Of a DNA stretch of 64,000 nucleotides, positions 1 through 9,162 are shown piece after piece. Each line of letters opens with the position of its first letter. Within the stretch, counting starts at the first letter, position 1. Where the stretch lies: the NCBI RefSeq assembly GCF_002068095.1, contig NZ_LWIG01000026.1, positions 331,344-395,343 on the forward strand. The letters run 5' to 3'. The translations under genes were made by a program, and so were the position numbers. The DNA comes from Bradyrhizobium sacchari (GTDB taxonomy: Bacteria > Pseudomonadota > Alphaproteobacteria > Rhizobiales > Xanthobacteraceae). The notes beneath the pieces are model-generated. The model worked only from the letters and a program-made list of their open reading frames with translations, made no database searches and had not been told where the DNA came from.

Positions 1-1200
1 GCCGGCACGGTCGGCGCACCCGGCGTGTTCATCGTTCCCCTGCAGAAGGAGTTCGGTTGGAGCACGGCGCAGATCTCCTCCGCGCTGTCGATCCGCTTCA
101 TCCTGTTCGGGCTGATGGCGCCGTTCGCCGCCGCCCTGCTCAACCGCTACGGCCTGCGCAACGTCACGCTGGCCGCGCAGCTCATCGTCGTCACGGCGCT
201 GGTGCTTTCGCTCGGCATGACCGAGATCTGGCAGCTCATCGCGCTGTGGGGCGTCGTGATCGGCATCGGCACCGGCATGACCGCGCTGGTGCTCGGTGCG
301 ACCATCGCGACGCGCTGGTTCGCGGCAAGACGCGGCCTCGTCGTCGGCATCATGACCGCGAGCGTCGCCACCGGCCAGCTCGTATTCCTGCCGCTGCTGG
401 CCAGCCTGACCGAACGCTTCGGCTGGCGGCTGGCGCTCGGCTTCGTCTGCATCATGCTCGGCGTCTCCGCGCTGGCCGTGCTGCTCGCGATGCGCGACCG
501 GCCGAGCGATGTGGGCTTGCGCCCCTTCGGTGACGAGGGCACCGAGCCCCTGCCCGCACCGCCCGTCAGCCACGGCTCGATCACGGCGGTGGCGCTCGGC
601 ACGCTGCGCGACGCCTCGAAGTCGACCGCGTTCTGGATCCTGTTTGCGACCTTCTTCGTCTGCGGCGCCTCGACCAACGGCCTCGTCCAGGTCCACCTGA
701 TCCCGATGTGCCTCGATTTCGGCATTCCGCAGGTGCAGGCCGCAAGCCTGCTCGCCGCGATGGGCATCTTCGATTTCTTCGGCACCATCATGTCGGGCTG
801 GCTGTCGGATCGCTACGACAACCGCTATCTGCTGTTCTGGTACTACGGCCTGCGCGGGCTCTCGCTGATCTTCCTGCCCTTCAGCGATTTCTCGTTCTAT
901 GGGCTCTCGATCTTCGCGATGTTCTACGGGCTCGACTGGATCGCCACGGTGCCACCCACCGTGCGCCTCACCGCGCAGAAGTTCGGGCCCGAGCGCGCCA
1001 ATCTGGTGTTCGGCTGGATTTTTGCCGGCCATCAGCTCGGCGCAGGCACTGCGGCGTTCGGCGCCGGCTTCTCGCGGACGGTGTATCAGAGCTATCTGCC
1101 GGCCTTCTTCATCGCCGGCGCGCTCTGCGTGTTCGCCGCGCTGATCGTGCTGGCGCTGTCGCGGCAGCCGAAGACCGAGCCGAAGCCGGCGATGGCCTAA
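1..1200 (+). CDS. MFS transporter, C-terminal part (5' end outside window)
   Basis: Codons are in frame from base 1, so the start lies outside the window; 399 residues are visible. The protein is a major facilitator superfamily permease of the inner membrane: many hydrophobic helices, a hydrophilic central loop around residues 165-190, and the MFS loop-8/9 signature SGWLSDRYDNRY near residue 265. The overall pattern (N-terminal VPLQKEFGW, central RDRPSDVGL) resembles the oxalate/formate antiporter-like (OFA) and monocarboxylate MFS group. The substrate cannot be read from sequence. Its TAA stop overlaps the TAG stop of the convergent porin gene, leaving no intergenic DNA and no separate terminator. 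Family is secure; the role is not. Confidence 0.88.
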   Translation, partial: AGTVGAPGVFIVPLQKEFGWSTAQISSALSIRFILFGLMAPFAAALLNRYGLRNVTLAAQLIVVTALVLSLGMTEIWQLIALWGVVIGIGTGMTALVLGATIATRWFAARRGLVVGIMTASVATGQLVFLPLLASLTERFGWRLALGFVCIMLGVSALAVLLAMRDRPSDVGLRPFGDEGTEPLPAPPVSHGSITAVALGTLRDASKSTAFWILFATFFVCGASTNGLVQVHLIPMCLDFGIPQVQAASLLAAMGIFDFFGTIMSGWLSDRYDNRYLLFWYYGLRGLSLIFLPFSDFSFYGLSIFAMFYGLDWIATVPPTVRLTAQKFGPERANLVFGWIFAGHQLGAGTAAFGAGFSRTVYQSYLPAFFIAGALCVFAALIVLALSRQPKTEPKPAMA

Positions 1201-2600
1201 TATCTGATCGTGGTGGTGACGCCGAACACTGCGGCGTCACCGATCCGCAAGACCCCGGTCGGATCATTCGGGTTCGGGATGCCGCCCGAGGGGCGGAAGA
1301 CGTACTGGAAGTAAGGCGCGATCAGCCAGCCCGGCTTGATGTGCGCTTCGTAGATCATCTCGAGCAGGGTCTCGTTGCTGCGCACCGGCCCCTGGACGCC
1401 GGTATAGAAATTCGTATCGATATCCAGATCGCGCGCGGGCTTCGAGATCCGCATATAGGCCATCGCCATGCCGAAGCGGTCGAGCGGACGGCCGGGCGTG
1501 AAGCCGACGAAGCCAATACCGCCGTCCAGATAAAGATCGATCAAATTGCGGTCCGGTGGGCTGTAGGCGATGCGGGCGAACGCCGTGATGCCCGGGAGCG
1601 AGGCCGAGGTGCTGTTCTCCTTCACTTCCGGCGGGCGATAGAGCACCTGCTCGATCACGGCGAAGACGCCGTAGTTGCCGCGCAGCTTGGCCGGAATGCC
1701 GCTGCCGCCGGGATCCGCAATCGACTGGCCTTCCGCCGTTAAACGCTGGCTGTCGAACGCGCCATAGTGCCTCCAGGCGCCGGGCGTGAAGTTGCCGGCG
1801 AGAGGATGGCCGCCAATATCGATGTCGTAATTAAAGCGGACCTGCCCGATCACCCAGGGCGGATCGTTGACGCGGAATGCGAGGCCGTGATGGTCGCGGA
1901 GTTGGGGGTCCTGATCGCCCGGTCCTGATGGATCGCCGTTGAACACCGCGCCGAACAATGTGACCTGGTCCGACAGCGCGGCCTTGACGCGAATGCCGGG
2001 CACCGCGATCGGCGGCGCCGGGCCGCCGGCTGGGAGGTTGCTCGCCTTGATCGCCGGCCAGCCGAAGGTGCCGTTGATAAAGAGGTCATCGGTCTCGCTG
2101 TCGAAGAACTCGACATCCGCCGCCTGCTGGCCGGCCCTGATATTCAGGGCGCCGTTGAAAAAATTCTGCTCGAAATAGGCGCTGTAGAGCCGCTGGTCGG
2201 GCAGCGCCTCGATCTCGCTGATGGTGGCAAGATTCATTACGTAGTTGCGGGAGAGCCCCTGCCCGTAGATCACAAAGGCATTGGCGTAGAAGCGCCCGCC
2301 AGTCCAGCCGACCAGCTTGTCGAGATCGGCATCGACCGACAGATCGAGCCGGCCGAAATGGATGGCGCCGCGCTTCACGCCGCCGGAGACGTTGGCGATG
2401 TTGTCCGCGATGTAGGTGGCACCGAAGTTGAGGCCCTTGTTGGCGAGCCCGTCATGCCACTCGTTGAACCATTTCGGCGCCAGCCATTCGGCCGCGCTCT
2501 CGTCCTTGGCACCGGCGAATGCGCTGGTGCTGGCTGCCGTGCAGGCCAGCGCCATGGCAGCCGCGCGGCACAACAGAAAGCTATGGGCAGTCCCGATCAC
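1197..2600 (-). CDS. OprB-type carbohydrate-selective porin
   Basis: A 467-residue outer-membrane protein with a signal peptide (hydrophobic stretch about residues 8-28 ending SAFAG). It has the alternating aromatic/polar pattern of a beta-barrel and ends IRY, typical of a porin whose last strand carries a C-terminal aromatic residue. Features such as the early WLAPKWFNEWHDGLANKGLNF region, RFYANAF, and YFEQNFFNGALNIRAGQQ match the OprB family, which gives diffusion of sugars across the outer membrane. The start is GTG at 2600, with a weak ribosome site; ATG at 2555 would break the signal peptide. It lies 22 bp downstream of the CorA-like gene and may be co-transcribed with it. The solute carried is unknown. 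Confidence 0.85.
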   Translation of the reverse strand: MIGTAHSFLLCRAAAMALACTAASTSAFAGAKDESAAEWLAPKWFNEWHDGLANKGLNFGATYIADNIANVSGGVKRGAIHFGRLDLSVDADLDKLVGWTGGRFYANAFVIYGQGLSRNYVMNLATISEIEALPDQRLYSAYFEQNFFNGALNIRAGQQAADVEFFDSETDDLFINGTFGWPAIKASNLPAGGPAPPIAVPGIRVKAALSDQVTLFGAVFNGDPSGPGDQDPQLRDHHGLAFRVNDPPWVIGQVRFNYDIDIGGHPLAGNFTPGAWRHYGAFDSQRLTAEGQSIADPGGSGIPAKLRGNYGVFAVIEQVLYRPPEVKENSTSASLPGITAFARIAYSPPDRNLIDLYLDGGIGFVGFTPGRPLDRFGMAMAYMRISKPARDLDIDTNFYTGVQGPVRSNETLLEMIYEAHIKPGWLIAPYFQYVFRPSGGIPNPNDPTGVLRIGDAAVFGVTTTIRY

Positions 2601-2622
2601 GGCCGATATCCGGTGGCATACT

Positions 2623-3651
2623 CTACTTGAATATGCCCGTCCGCCGCATGAAGAGATAGGCCGCGCCGACGGACGAGGCCATCAGCACTGCCGCCCAGAG
2701 GAAGCCGGTCTCGACGTCGGTGAGCGGCAGGCCTTTGGTGTTCATGCCAAAGATGCCGGTGATCAGCGTCGGCGGCAGCAAGAGCGAGGTCACGATCGAG
2801 AGCGTGTGGAGGTGGCGGTTGCTCTCCTCCTCGTTCTTGAAGCGCAACTCCTCTTCGAGCAGGCGGCTGCGCTCGCGCAGCTCGACGATGTCGTGATCGA
2901 GACCGTCGAGCCGCTGCGCCAACTTGCCGGCGTGGATGCGAAGCGCGGGCGAGAGGTGATCGGTGTTCTTCTGGTCGAGACGGTGGAACAGCACGCGCAG
3001 GCCGGTGAGCTGGCGGTGCAGCCTCACGCAAGTCCGGCGCAGGCGTCCCAGGTTGCGGCGCATCTCGGGCTTGGCGTCATCGGCGAGAATGCGCTCCTCG
3101 ATGTCGTCGATCTCCTGTCCGAGCTTGTCGGCCATCCGGTCGAGCGTGTCGGCGACCTCGTCGACGATCTTTTCCAGGAGATGGGCGACATTGTCGACGC
3201 GGTAGCCGCCTTCGAGCACCCGGCGCGTCGCATCGGCCGAGCACAGCGCCTGATGACGGCCACTGACCAGCAGGCGCTCGGTCATGGCGAAACGCAGGAA
3301 CGCAGTCTCCTCCGTCGGGCTGTCGATCTCGCGGACGAGATCGGAGAACACACCGTAGACGCAATGATCGATGACGTGGAGCTGCTGGAAGGTGTCGTTG
3401 CAGAGCAGCAGTTCGCGCGCGAGCGGCGGCAGGCTTGACGCCGCGATCCATGGACGCACGCGCGCGTCCGTCAGGTTGAAATGCAGCCAGAGCCGGCCGT
3501 CATGGCTGAACTCGATCGGCTGGTCGATCGCCAGCGCCTCGGCGCTGCCGTCGCTGTGCAGACGGAACGCCCAGACCAAGCCGGGAATGGCAGGCACAGT
3601 CTCCAATATCGCGCTGACTAGCTTTGCCGGCTCAGCCATGGATAGCCCCAA
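2623..3651 (-). CDS. CorA/ZntB-family divalent metal transporter
   Basis: A 342-residue member of the 2-TM-GxN family. A long, mostly helical and charged cytoplasmic domain (about residues 1-285) is followed by two C-terminal membrane helices; the selectivity motif GMN is present at residues 302-304. The protein ends in a short basic tail (MRRTGIFK), as in ZntB and CorA proteins. These pentameric inner-membrane channels carry Mg2+, Co2+ or Zn2+; the segment VWAFRLHSDG near residues 26-35 is more like ZntB than classical CorA. Starts at 3651 or 3639 (MAEP) are both possible. It is followed after 22 bp by the porin gene. Metal specificity is not determined. Confidence 0.88.
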   Translation of the reverse strand: MGLSMAEPAKLVSAILETVPAIPGLVWAFRLHSDGSAEALAIDQPIEFSHDGRLWLHFNLTDARVRPWIAASSLPPLARELLLCNDTFQQLHVIDHCVYGVFSDLVREIDSPTEETAFLRFAMTERLLVSGRHQALCSADATRRVLEGGYRVDNVAHLLEKIVDEVADTLDRMADKLGQEIDDIEERILADDAKPEMRRNLGRLRRTCVRLHRQLTGLRVLFHRLDQKNTDHLSPALRIHAGKLAQRLDGLDHDIVELRERSRLLEEELRFKNEEESNRHLHTLSIVTSLLLPPTLITGIFGMNTKGLPLTDVETGFLWAAVLMASSVGAAYLFMRRTGIFK

Positions 3652-3748
3652 CCGTCAACAATGCCCCGCCTCCGGCCGATGGCTGACGGCATCGTCCGGC
3701 TCTCGCGGATACTCAATTACGCCAATGTTACAGTTTGATGATGGCGCC

Positions 3749-4531
3749 CTACTCTGCGGCAAGCGCCGTCGCGGCCATGGCTTCGGCTTCCTTGACATAG
3801 TCGTGCACGACACGGCCGAACGGCAGCGTCAGGTCGGCGATATAATGATGCGCGCCGATGCAGCGGCGGACCGGGAAATCCGCAACCGGTGCATTCACAT
3901 GCGGCACCAGGTGCAGCCGGCCGGGTCCGATCCAGGAGCCTTTCGGCACGATGTCGACGAGATTGATCGCGACGAGCTGGCAGACCTCGAGGCGGCCGTC
4001 GACGCCGGGGATCATCTTCAGATTGATTTGCGTCTTCGACAGCGTGGCGCGGGTGAGATCGCCGTTGCCGGCCATGCTTTCGTGCTTGTAGCCCATCGTG
4101 CCCATGGCGACGAGCTGGCCGGCATATTCCAGCGTACCCGTCAGCGTGTCCTTGACGATCTCGAGCTTGGGATGGGCGTACTTCTTGGGGAAGCCCCAGA
4201 TCTCGCGGCCCGCCGCGATCGGCGGATCGTCGTCCAGATACATCTGCGAGACGAAGTTGACCTCCTCGCCGTTGAGGCGCGCGGGGATGACGAGGCCGGA
4301 TTCGGTGTAGCTGCCGAAGCCGGAGGAGTCTGGCATCTTGATCCACTCGTAGTGCACGATCGGCTGCTCGATCGGCTCCAGCGGCTCAGGCAGGCCGGCG
4401 CGGATCAGCTCCGGGTCGGTCTCGTAGGTGATGACCAGGAATTCGCGGTTGACGAAACGGTAAGGCCCGGCCGGATAGCTCGGCCCTGCCGCCGGCATGG
4501 ACGGAAGTCTCAGCAAATCTTCCCTGCGCAT
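3749..4531 (-). CDS. adc: Acetoacetate decarboxylase family protein
   Basis: 260 residues, the usual length for acetoacetate decarboxylase, which converts acetoacetate to acetone and CO2 through a Schiff base. The signature GFPKK is at residues 113-117: Lys116 corresponds to the Schiff-base lysine and Lys117 to its pKa-perturbing neighbour in the Clostridium enzyme. Arg29 (NREFLV) and Glu77 (YTESGL) match the other active-site residues. The good match supports real decarboxylase chemistry, though some family members act on other beta-keto acids. It is divergent from the patatin gene at 4760, with about 230 bp between them. Start ATG at 4531, preceded by a GGAGAGGC-type ribosome site. Confidence 0.9.
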   Translation of the reverse strand: MRREDLLRLPSMPAAGPSYPAGPYRFVNREFLVITYETDPELIRAGLPEPLEPIEQPIVHYEWIKMPDSSGFGSYTESGLVIPARLNGEEVNFVSQMYLDDDPPIAAGREIWGFPKKYAHPKLEIVKDTLTGTLEYAGQLVAMGTMGYKHESMAGNGDLTRATLSKTQINLKMIPGVDGRLEVCQLVAINLVDIVPKGSWIGPGRLHLVPHVNAPVADFPVRRCIGAHHYIADLTLPFGRVVHDYVKEAEAMAATALAAE

Positions 4532-4759
4532 CGCGCCTCTCCTGTGATGTCTAAAGATGTCGGCCCGGCAGCTCGAAGGCTTGATGCAAATTGCTAGCCG
4601 CCGTCATTGACTGCGATGTGAAGGATTTCCGTCAGCCGCACGACCTGCTGCCATTCCCGCTTTGGCTATCCTGCATGCAGCCGATGCATCGGCTCCGAAT
4701 TTGTCATCACGCCGTCACCGCCGGACGCAATCGTTTGGAGAAGGCAGGGAGGCATCACC

Positions 4760-5935
4760 ATGGACGCCCACACGTCGCAACCGGCATATCAGACCCGTCA
4801 GCCGCCTTCGCGGGGCTGGCGCCCCGAGCGCTGCGACCGCGTCGCGCTGGTGCTGCAGGGAGGCGGTGCGCTCGGCGCCTACCAAGCCGGCGTCTACCAG
4901 GCGCTTCACGAGGCCGGCATCGAGCCCGACTGGGTCTGCGGCGTCTCGATCGGCGCCATCAACTCAGCGATCATCGCCGGCAACCGGCCGGAGAAACGGC
5001 TGGAGGCGCTGCGCATCTTCTGGGAGCGCATCACCAACCGCAAGATCTGGCACTACACGCCCGACGGCGACGTCTTCCGCCAGTGGCGCAACCTCACCAG
5101 CGCGTGGATGACCTCGGCGATGGGCCAACCCGGCTTCTTCACCCCGCATCAGGTCAATCCCTGGTTCAGTCCGGTCGGCGCCAGGACCGCGACGAGCTAC
5201 TACGACACGGCGCCCTTGCGCGACAGCCTGAAGGAACTCGTCGACTTCGATCTCATCAACGAGAAGAAGGTCCGCTTCGCCGTCGGCGCGGTCAACGTGC
5301 TCTCGGGCAACTTCATCTATTTCGACAACGCCCATGACGAGATCGGGCCGGAGCACATCATGGCCTCGGGCGCCCTGCCCCCGGCGCTGCCGATGGTGCG
5401 GATCGGCACCGATCATTTCTGGGACGGCGGCATCGTCTCCAACACACCGCTGCAGCATCTGCTCGACCAGGAGGATGACCTGAACTCGCTGGTGTTCCAG
5501 GTCGACCTGTTCAGCGCGCGCGGCGTGCTGCCGCGCTCGATCCAGGACGTGATGGCCCGCCACAAGGACATCATGTATTCCTCGCGCACGCGCCACAACA
5601 CCGACGTCTACCGCCGCACGCACAATCTCAAGGTCCTGCTCTACAAGGCGCTGGCGAAGCTGCCGGAGGAGCAGCTCTCCGAGGAGGAGCGAAAGCTGAA
5701 AGCGAGCCTGCGCAACATGCCGGAGATCGCGATCCTGCACCTGATCTACCAGCAGAAGGCCTATGAGGGCGACGCCAAGGACCACGAGTTCTCGGGCACC
5801 TCGATGCGCGAGCATTGGGCGTCCGGCTACGAGGACACCAAGCGCACCCTGAAGCGCCGCGACTGGATCAAGATGCCGGACGAAGGCATGGGGCTGGTCG
5901 TGCACGACGTGCACCGGGAGACCGAGAGCGCATGA
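4760..5935 (+). CDS. Patatin-like phospholipase with C-terminal DUF3734-type region
   Basis: 391 residues. The patatin catalytic parts are complete: glycine-rich oxyanion loop GGGALG at 34-39, nucleophile elbow GVSIG at 61-65 (Ser63) and the dyad aspartate in DGG at 222-224. The long C-terminal part (about 250-391), with many charged residues and the sequence IYQQKAYEGDAKD, matches the DUF3734 extension of bacterial patatins linked to polyhydroxybutyrate or lipid turnover. Expected activity is acyl-ester hydrolysis in the cytoplasm or at the inner membrane. The start is well supported by AGGGAGG eight bases before the ATG. It is transcribed away from the decarboxylase gene; nothing is co-oriented downstream. 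Confidence 0.92.
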   Translation: MDAHTSQPAYQTRQPPSRGWRPERCDRVALVLQGGGALGAYQAGVYQALHEAGIEPDWVCGVSIGAINSAIIAGNRPEKRLEALRIFWERITNRKIWHYTPDGDVFRQWRNLTSAWMTSAMGQPGFFTPHQVNPWFSPVGARTATSYYDTAPLRDSLKELVDFDLINEKKVRFAVGAVNVLSGNFIYFDNAHDEIGPEHIMASGALPPALPMVRIGTDHFWDGGIVSNTPLQHLLDQEDDLNSLVFQVDLFSARGVLPRSIQDVMARHKDIMYSSRTRHNTDVYRRTHNLKVLLYKALAKLPEEQLSEEERKLKASLRNMPEIAILHLIYQQKAYEGDAKDHEFSGTSMREHWASGYEDTKRTLKRRDWIKMPDEGMGLVVHDVHRETESA

Positions 5936-5954
5936 GACTCGGTTTCTGGAAGCG

Positions 5955-6110
5955 TCCAAACAAAAAGTGCGAAAACAACCCCATGCACAGTAGCCGGGGC
6001 GTGCTGTATCAATGACTTAGCGCGCCGGCCCGGCGATTTGACTTGTCGGGCAAAACAGGGGCATAATGCGACTATTCCGAATTTCCTTCTCCGCCGCTCC
6101 GCGGAGGCGC
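5955..6110. other. Non-coding stretch resembling a dispersed Bradyrhizobium intergenic sequence
   Basis: The short gap after the patatin gene holds two blocks (around 5968-6000, with AACCCCATGCACAGTAGCC, and 6038-6070, with TTTGACTTGTCGGGCAAAA). From memory these recur between genes in Bradyrhizobium genomes. No gene start or clear hairpin was seen. The identification is recollection only and no copy occurs elsewhere in this window. Confidence 0.25.
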
Positions 6111-6152
6111 GTGATGGGGCTGACGCCACCGTGCGCTGTTCCGGATGATGCC

Positions 6153-6821
6153 TCAGCAGCTCTTCTGCTGCAGATGCTGGATGCAGGTGCAGGTCGTCGA
6201 CGTCGACGTATATTTCACGTCGTAGTACGGAAAGCTCGACGAGGCCGGGCTGTTCGTCGAGCAGCGCGGGAACAGGTAATAGCTGTCGCTCAGCTTAACC
6301 GTGCCGGCAATGGTGTAGCCGAGGTTCGTCGTGTAATTATAGGTCACCTCGCTCAGAATGAGCGAGATGTTCTTATTACTGGGATTGTTCGGGTCAGGCG
6401 CGGTGAACGATGACAAGGTCATCGGATCGCCCTTCTTCCTCGCCGCCGTCGCACCGGCGGTCGACTCGCTCCATTGCACGGTCGCGTTTCCATTGCCGTC
6501 GGTGGAGACCTGGGACACCGTGATCGTAATGAGCGAAGCCCCGCTGGAATCCTTGACGGCATAAGGCGCCATGATTGCCTGCGCCGAGCCGAGAATGGCC
6601 TGCATGCGGGTCGTGCTGATCGACGTGTTCTGCGTGACCATGTCGGCGACACTGTGCGCGGTGGCGCTGACCTTGACGTTCATCGCCAGCCCGTTCCCGA
6701 GCTCGACGCCACCGATGTAGAGCACCAGCATGAACGGCGCCACGATGGCGAACTCCGTCGCTGCAACAGCGCGGTCGTCGGCTAGCAGGCGCCGAGCGCG
6801 AGACGACAAGGCGGCGATCAT
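6153..6821 (-). CDS. TadE/TadG-like pilus assembly protein (third of set)
   Basis: 222 residues. The N-terminus has the TadE-family layout: a short basic stretch (SSRARRLLADDRAVAATEFAIV) leading into one membrane helix (about residues 22-42), then a periplasmic domain rich in Ser, Thr and Asn that ends in a cysteine-containing tail (CTCIQHLQQKSC). TadE-like pseudopilins are accessory parts of tight-adherence (Flp) pilus systems. I placed the start at 6821, where a GGAG ribosome site precedes ATG and the ATG shares a base with the TGA of the upstream gene (TGATG); the longer upstream reading frame would overlap that gene. It is the last gene of a three-gene operon. Confidence 0.8.
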   Translation of the reverse strand: MIAALSSRARRLLADDRAVAATEFAIVAPFMLVLYIGGVELGNGLAMNVKVSATAHSVADMVTQNTSISTTRMQAILGSAQAIMAPYAVKDSSGASLITITVSQVSTDGNGNATVQWSESTAGATAARKKGDPMTLSSFTAPDPNNPSNKNISLILSEVTYNYTTNLGYTIAGTVKLSDSYYLFPRCSTNSPASSSFPYYDVKYTSTSTTCTCIQHLQQKSC

Positions 6822-7381
6822 CAGGAGGCTCCTGGCTCGTTCTGGAACGCGGCCGACGAGGTGAGCAGCCGGTTGCCGGTCGAAAGGTTCGAGAGGTTGA
6901 AACCGAGCGGCCCGAGCTGGACGGGCCATATGTACATCACCCGGAGAACGACGATGTCGCCCGCATCTCCCGGATTGTATTGCCAGGTGTTCGTGACGGC
7001 TCCCGAAGCGTTGAAGGTCAAGGTCGGCATGCCCGTGTTGGCGGCGGACCACGAATTGGCCACCTGCAGGTCAACCATCAGACCACTGCAAGTGAACAGG
7101 ATCGAGATCTGGTCGCAGACCTTCTGCTTGAAGGCGGCCTGGCTCATCTGCGCAGACTGCACCTGCCCGGTCATGACGAGACGCGCGGACTGACGCGCGA
7201 TGTTTTCGAGCAGCTGTTGGGCAAAGAAGACGAGGAACGTCTGAAGGAGTGCGATGATGAGGGCGAGGAATGGCGCCGCGACGAGCGCGAATTCAACGGC
7301 CGTGGCACCCCTGCTGTCGCGCGCGAAAGCAGCGCAGCGACGGCGGCGCCCCTTTTTCGTTGTACCCTTTGGACCAGTCAT
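6821..7381 (-). CDS. TadE-like pilus assembly protein (middle of set)
   Basis: 186 residues. A basic N-terminus (TTKKGRRRRCAAFARDSRG) is followed by the conserved ATAVEFALVA box and a membrane helix (about 27-50), the hallmark of TadE/TadF minor pseudopilins. Within the rest, two cysteines (VCDQ and FTCSG) could pair in the periplasm. The start at 7381 (MTGPKGTT) is preferred to 7402 because it leaves about 10 bp after the vWA-domain gene upstream. It is translationally coupled to the next gene by a TGATG overlap. Function is inferred from family and position only, since no TadA, TadB, TadC or Flp pilin gene lies nearby. Confidence 0.82.
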   Translation of the reverse strand: MTGPKGTTKKGRRRRCAAFARDSRGATAVEFALVAAPFLALIIALLQTFLVFFAQQLLENIARQSARLVMTGQVQSAQMSQAAFKQKVCDQISILFTCSGLMVDLQVANSWSAANTGMPTLTFNASGAVTNTWQYNPGDAGDIVVLRVMYIWPVQLGPLGFNLSNLSTGNRLLTSSAAFQNEPGAS

Positions 7382-7391
7382 GGCGCTTTCT

Positions 7392-8801
7392 CTACTGCAC
7401 AAGGCTGGCCGTGCTCGACGCGACCTTGATGAAGAGGTCCGTCAGGGCCTTGGAGATGTCGCCGCCACTTTGAACACTCGCGTAGAAACCGGGCGACGCG
7501 CAGGATTGCAGATTCTGTGCGATCTGGCCTGTTTTTGATGTTGGCTGATCGTACTTGTCGATCCAGCTCATGTACCAGCCGTCCGTTTTCTGGATACCGG
7601 TGAGGGGATCGGCAATGAGCTGCAGATACTCGGTATAGAGGACGGCGATCTTGATGTTTTTGCTCTTGATGGTCGTGCACATCGTCGTGTCGAGCGGCTG
7701 CTGGCATCGACTGTTGGAGGCGAAGCTCGCGTTGGGGCAAGTCGCGGAGATCTTGTCTTCGACGCCGTCGGTGACAAGGAACACCACTTCCTGCGGCGTA
7801 TCTCCCGGCGCGTTACTGCCAAGGCCGGGAGTGGGCATGATGTCGTAGATGCTTTTGAGCGCGCCGGCGATATCCGTACCGTTGTCGGTCTTGCAGTTGG
7901 TCGTCGGAACGACGCAGTTCTGGTAGGCGACCGGCATCAGCGAGATGTTGTTGACCTGGGCTCCGGCGAGGCTCGGGGTGGTCAGCTTGGCCAGTTCGTT
8001 CAAGGTCAGGTCGAACGTATAGAGCGCCGCTTTGTAGGTGGTGTTGTTCAAGGCCGCCATGCACTGCATGACGCCTCCCGAAATGCCCGACTGCGGGCAG
8101 TTCGACCACGTATTGAGCAACTGGTTGACGGCACTCGTCACGAGATCGATCCGCAACGTGATATTGTTGGCTCGTGCGATCGCGAGGTTATCCTTGGTCC
8201 CCCCGTCGTGAGCGATGTTGGTCTGATGACAGGCGAAGCCGCAGTTCTGCGAGGCGCCCGCTGTCTGGTACGCGGGCGCGGTGAACTTGATGAGATTGCT
8301 GATGTCCTTCGCGGACGCGCCGATGCCCATGGACGGCGAGTCGTCCATCAGCAGATAGAAATTCATGTTGGGCGCGCTGGACGCCTTTGCCGTCGCCGAA
8401 CCGCCGATCTGCCAGGTCTGCTTGCCGAGCACGCCGGGGAAATTGTTGACCGAGGCTGCCGTGTAGGACACCGTGATGCTGCGCGAGAGCCCGGAATCGG
8501 TGACCGTGATCGTCGGCGTCGGCACCGCCGCCAAGCCGGAAAGATTCGCCTTCGACGCGAACACGGCCGCTGCGGTCGCCTTGACCACCGCGGGGTCGCT
8601 TTGGGTGAGCATCGCCGGACGGACGGCGGCGATCGCAGCCGCGTCGGCGGCCGCATTTAATTGCTCGCGCTTGCGCAGGGCCAGCGTGTAGTCCAGCGTC
8701 ATGCCCAGCAAAAAGATGATCGGCACCATCATCAGCGCGAAGATGATGGCGACATTGGCCTTTCGGTCTCTCGCGAAACGAAACACTGCGCGGCGGAGCA
8801 T
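7392..8801 (-). CDS. TadG-like protein with von Willebrand factor A domain
   Basis: 469 residues from the chosen start at 8801. Residues 1-15 are basic, 16-38 form a membrane helix, and a TadE-like AADAAAIAA segment follows. The rest is periplasmic, with a vWA fold: the MIDAS motif DxSxS is present as DDSPS at 153-157, and a later FLVTDGVED supplies the expected aspartate. TadG-type proteins are thought to anchor or assemble Flp pili at the envelope. Several cysteines in the vWA insertion (CGFAC, CPQSG, CVVPTTNC) suggest disulfides. It is the first gene of the operon. The start at 8801 has CAAGGG upstream; an earlier start at 8885 would add 28 residues not typical of the family. Confidence 0.85.
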   Translation of the reverse strand: MLRRAVFRFARDRKANVAIIFALMMVPIIFLLGMTLDYTLALRKREQLNAAADAAAIAAVRPAMLTQSDPAVVKATAAAVFASKANLSGLAAVPTPTITVTDSGLSRSITVSYTAASVNNFPGVLGKQTWQIGGSATAKASSAPNMNFYLLMDDSPSMGIGASAKDISNLIKFTAPAYQTAGASQNCGFACHQTNIAHDGGTKDNLAIARANNITLRIDLVTSAVNQLLNTWSNCPQSGISGGVMQCMAALNNTTYKAALYTFDLTLNELAKLTTPSLAGAQVNNISLMPVAYQNCVVPTTNCKTDNGTDIAGALKSIYDIMPTPGLGSNAPGDTPQEVVFLVTDGVEDKISATCPNASFASNSRCQQPLDTTMCTTIKSKNIKIAVLYTEYLQLIADPLTGIQKTDGWYMSWIDKYDQPTSKTGQIAQNLQSCASPGFYASVQSGGDISKALTDLFIKVASSTASLVQ

Positions 8802-8941
8802 GCCCTTGACCCTGATTGCCGTGTTTGCGGCAGCGACACTTTCCTGGCGTGATCGGGGGCGGATCGACGGGTTTTTCGGCCCCATTCAGCGCCCTATCAC
8901 GGGCGGAATATGAGGAGGGGCTTCTTAATCAACGCTTACGG

Positions 8942-8963
8942 GCGGTCCATAAACATGGACCGC
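8942..8963. promoter_or_regulatory. 9-bp perfect dyad upstream of the pilus operon
   Basis: GCGGTCCAT and ATGGACCGC are exact inverted repeats separated by AAAC. The dyad sits about 140 bp upstream of the TadG-like start, so it could be an operator or an mRNA hairpin. No T-run follows on either strand, which argues against a terminator. Confidence 0.35.
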
Positions 8964-9162
8964 AACAAATTGAGATGTGTCTTATTGAGGGGGCATCATT
9001 AACGCCAAATAAACAGGTTCTCGGAGATTGCAGCCATGGAGTGGAGGGACGCGTAATACGAGCCCCCCGATCGCCGGGCGGCTTCGGGGCGCGTCGGCGG
9101 AGGTCGAGGTTACTTCGTGCCCGAACGATGCCGCGCCGAGGATTAAGCTCGGCTTTACGAAC

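Noticed and set aside
6822..7052. N-terminal extension of the last TadE-like frame
   Set aside because: It overlaps the upstream TadE-like gene in another frame, while a TGATG junction and ribosome site mark the start at 6821.
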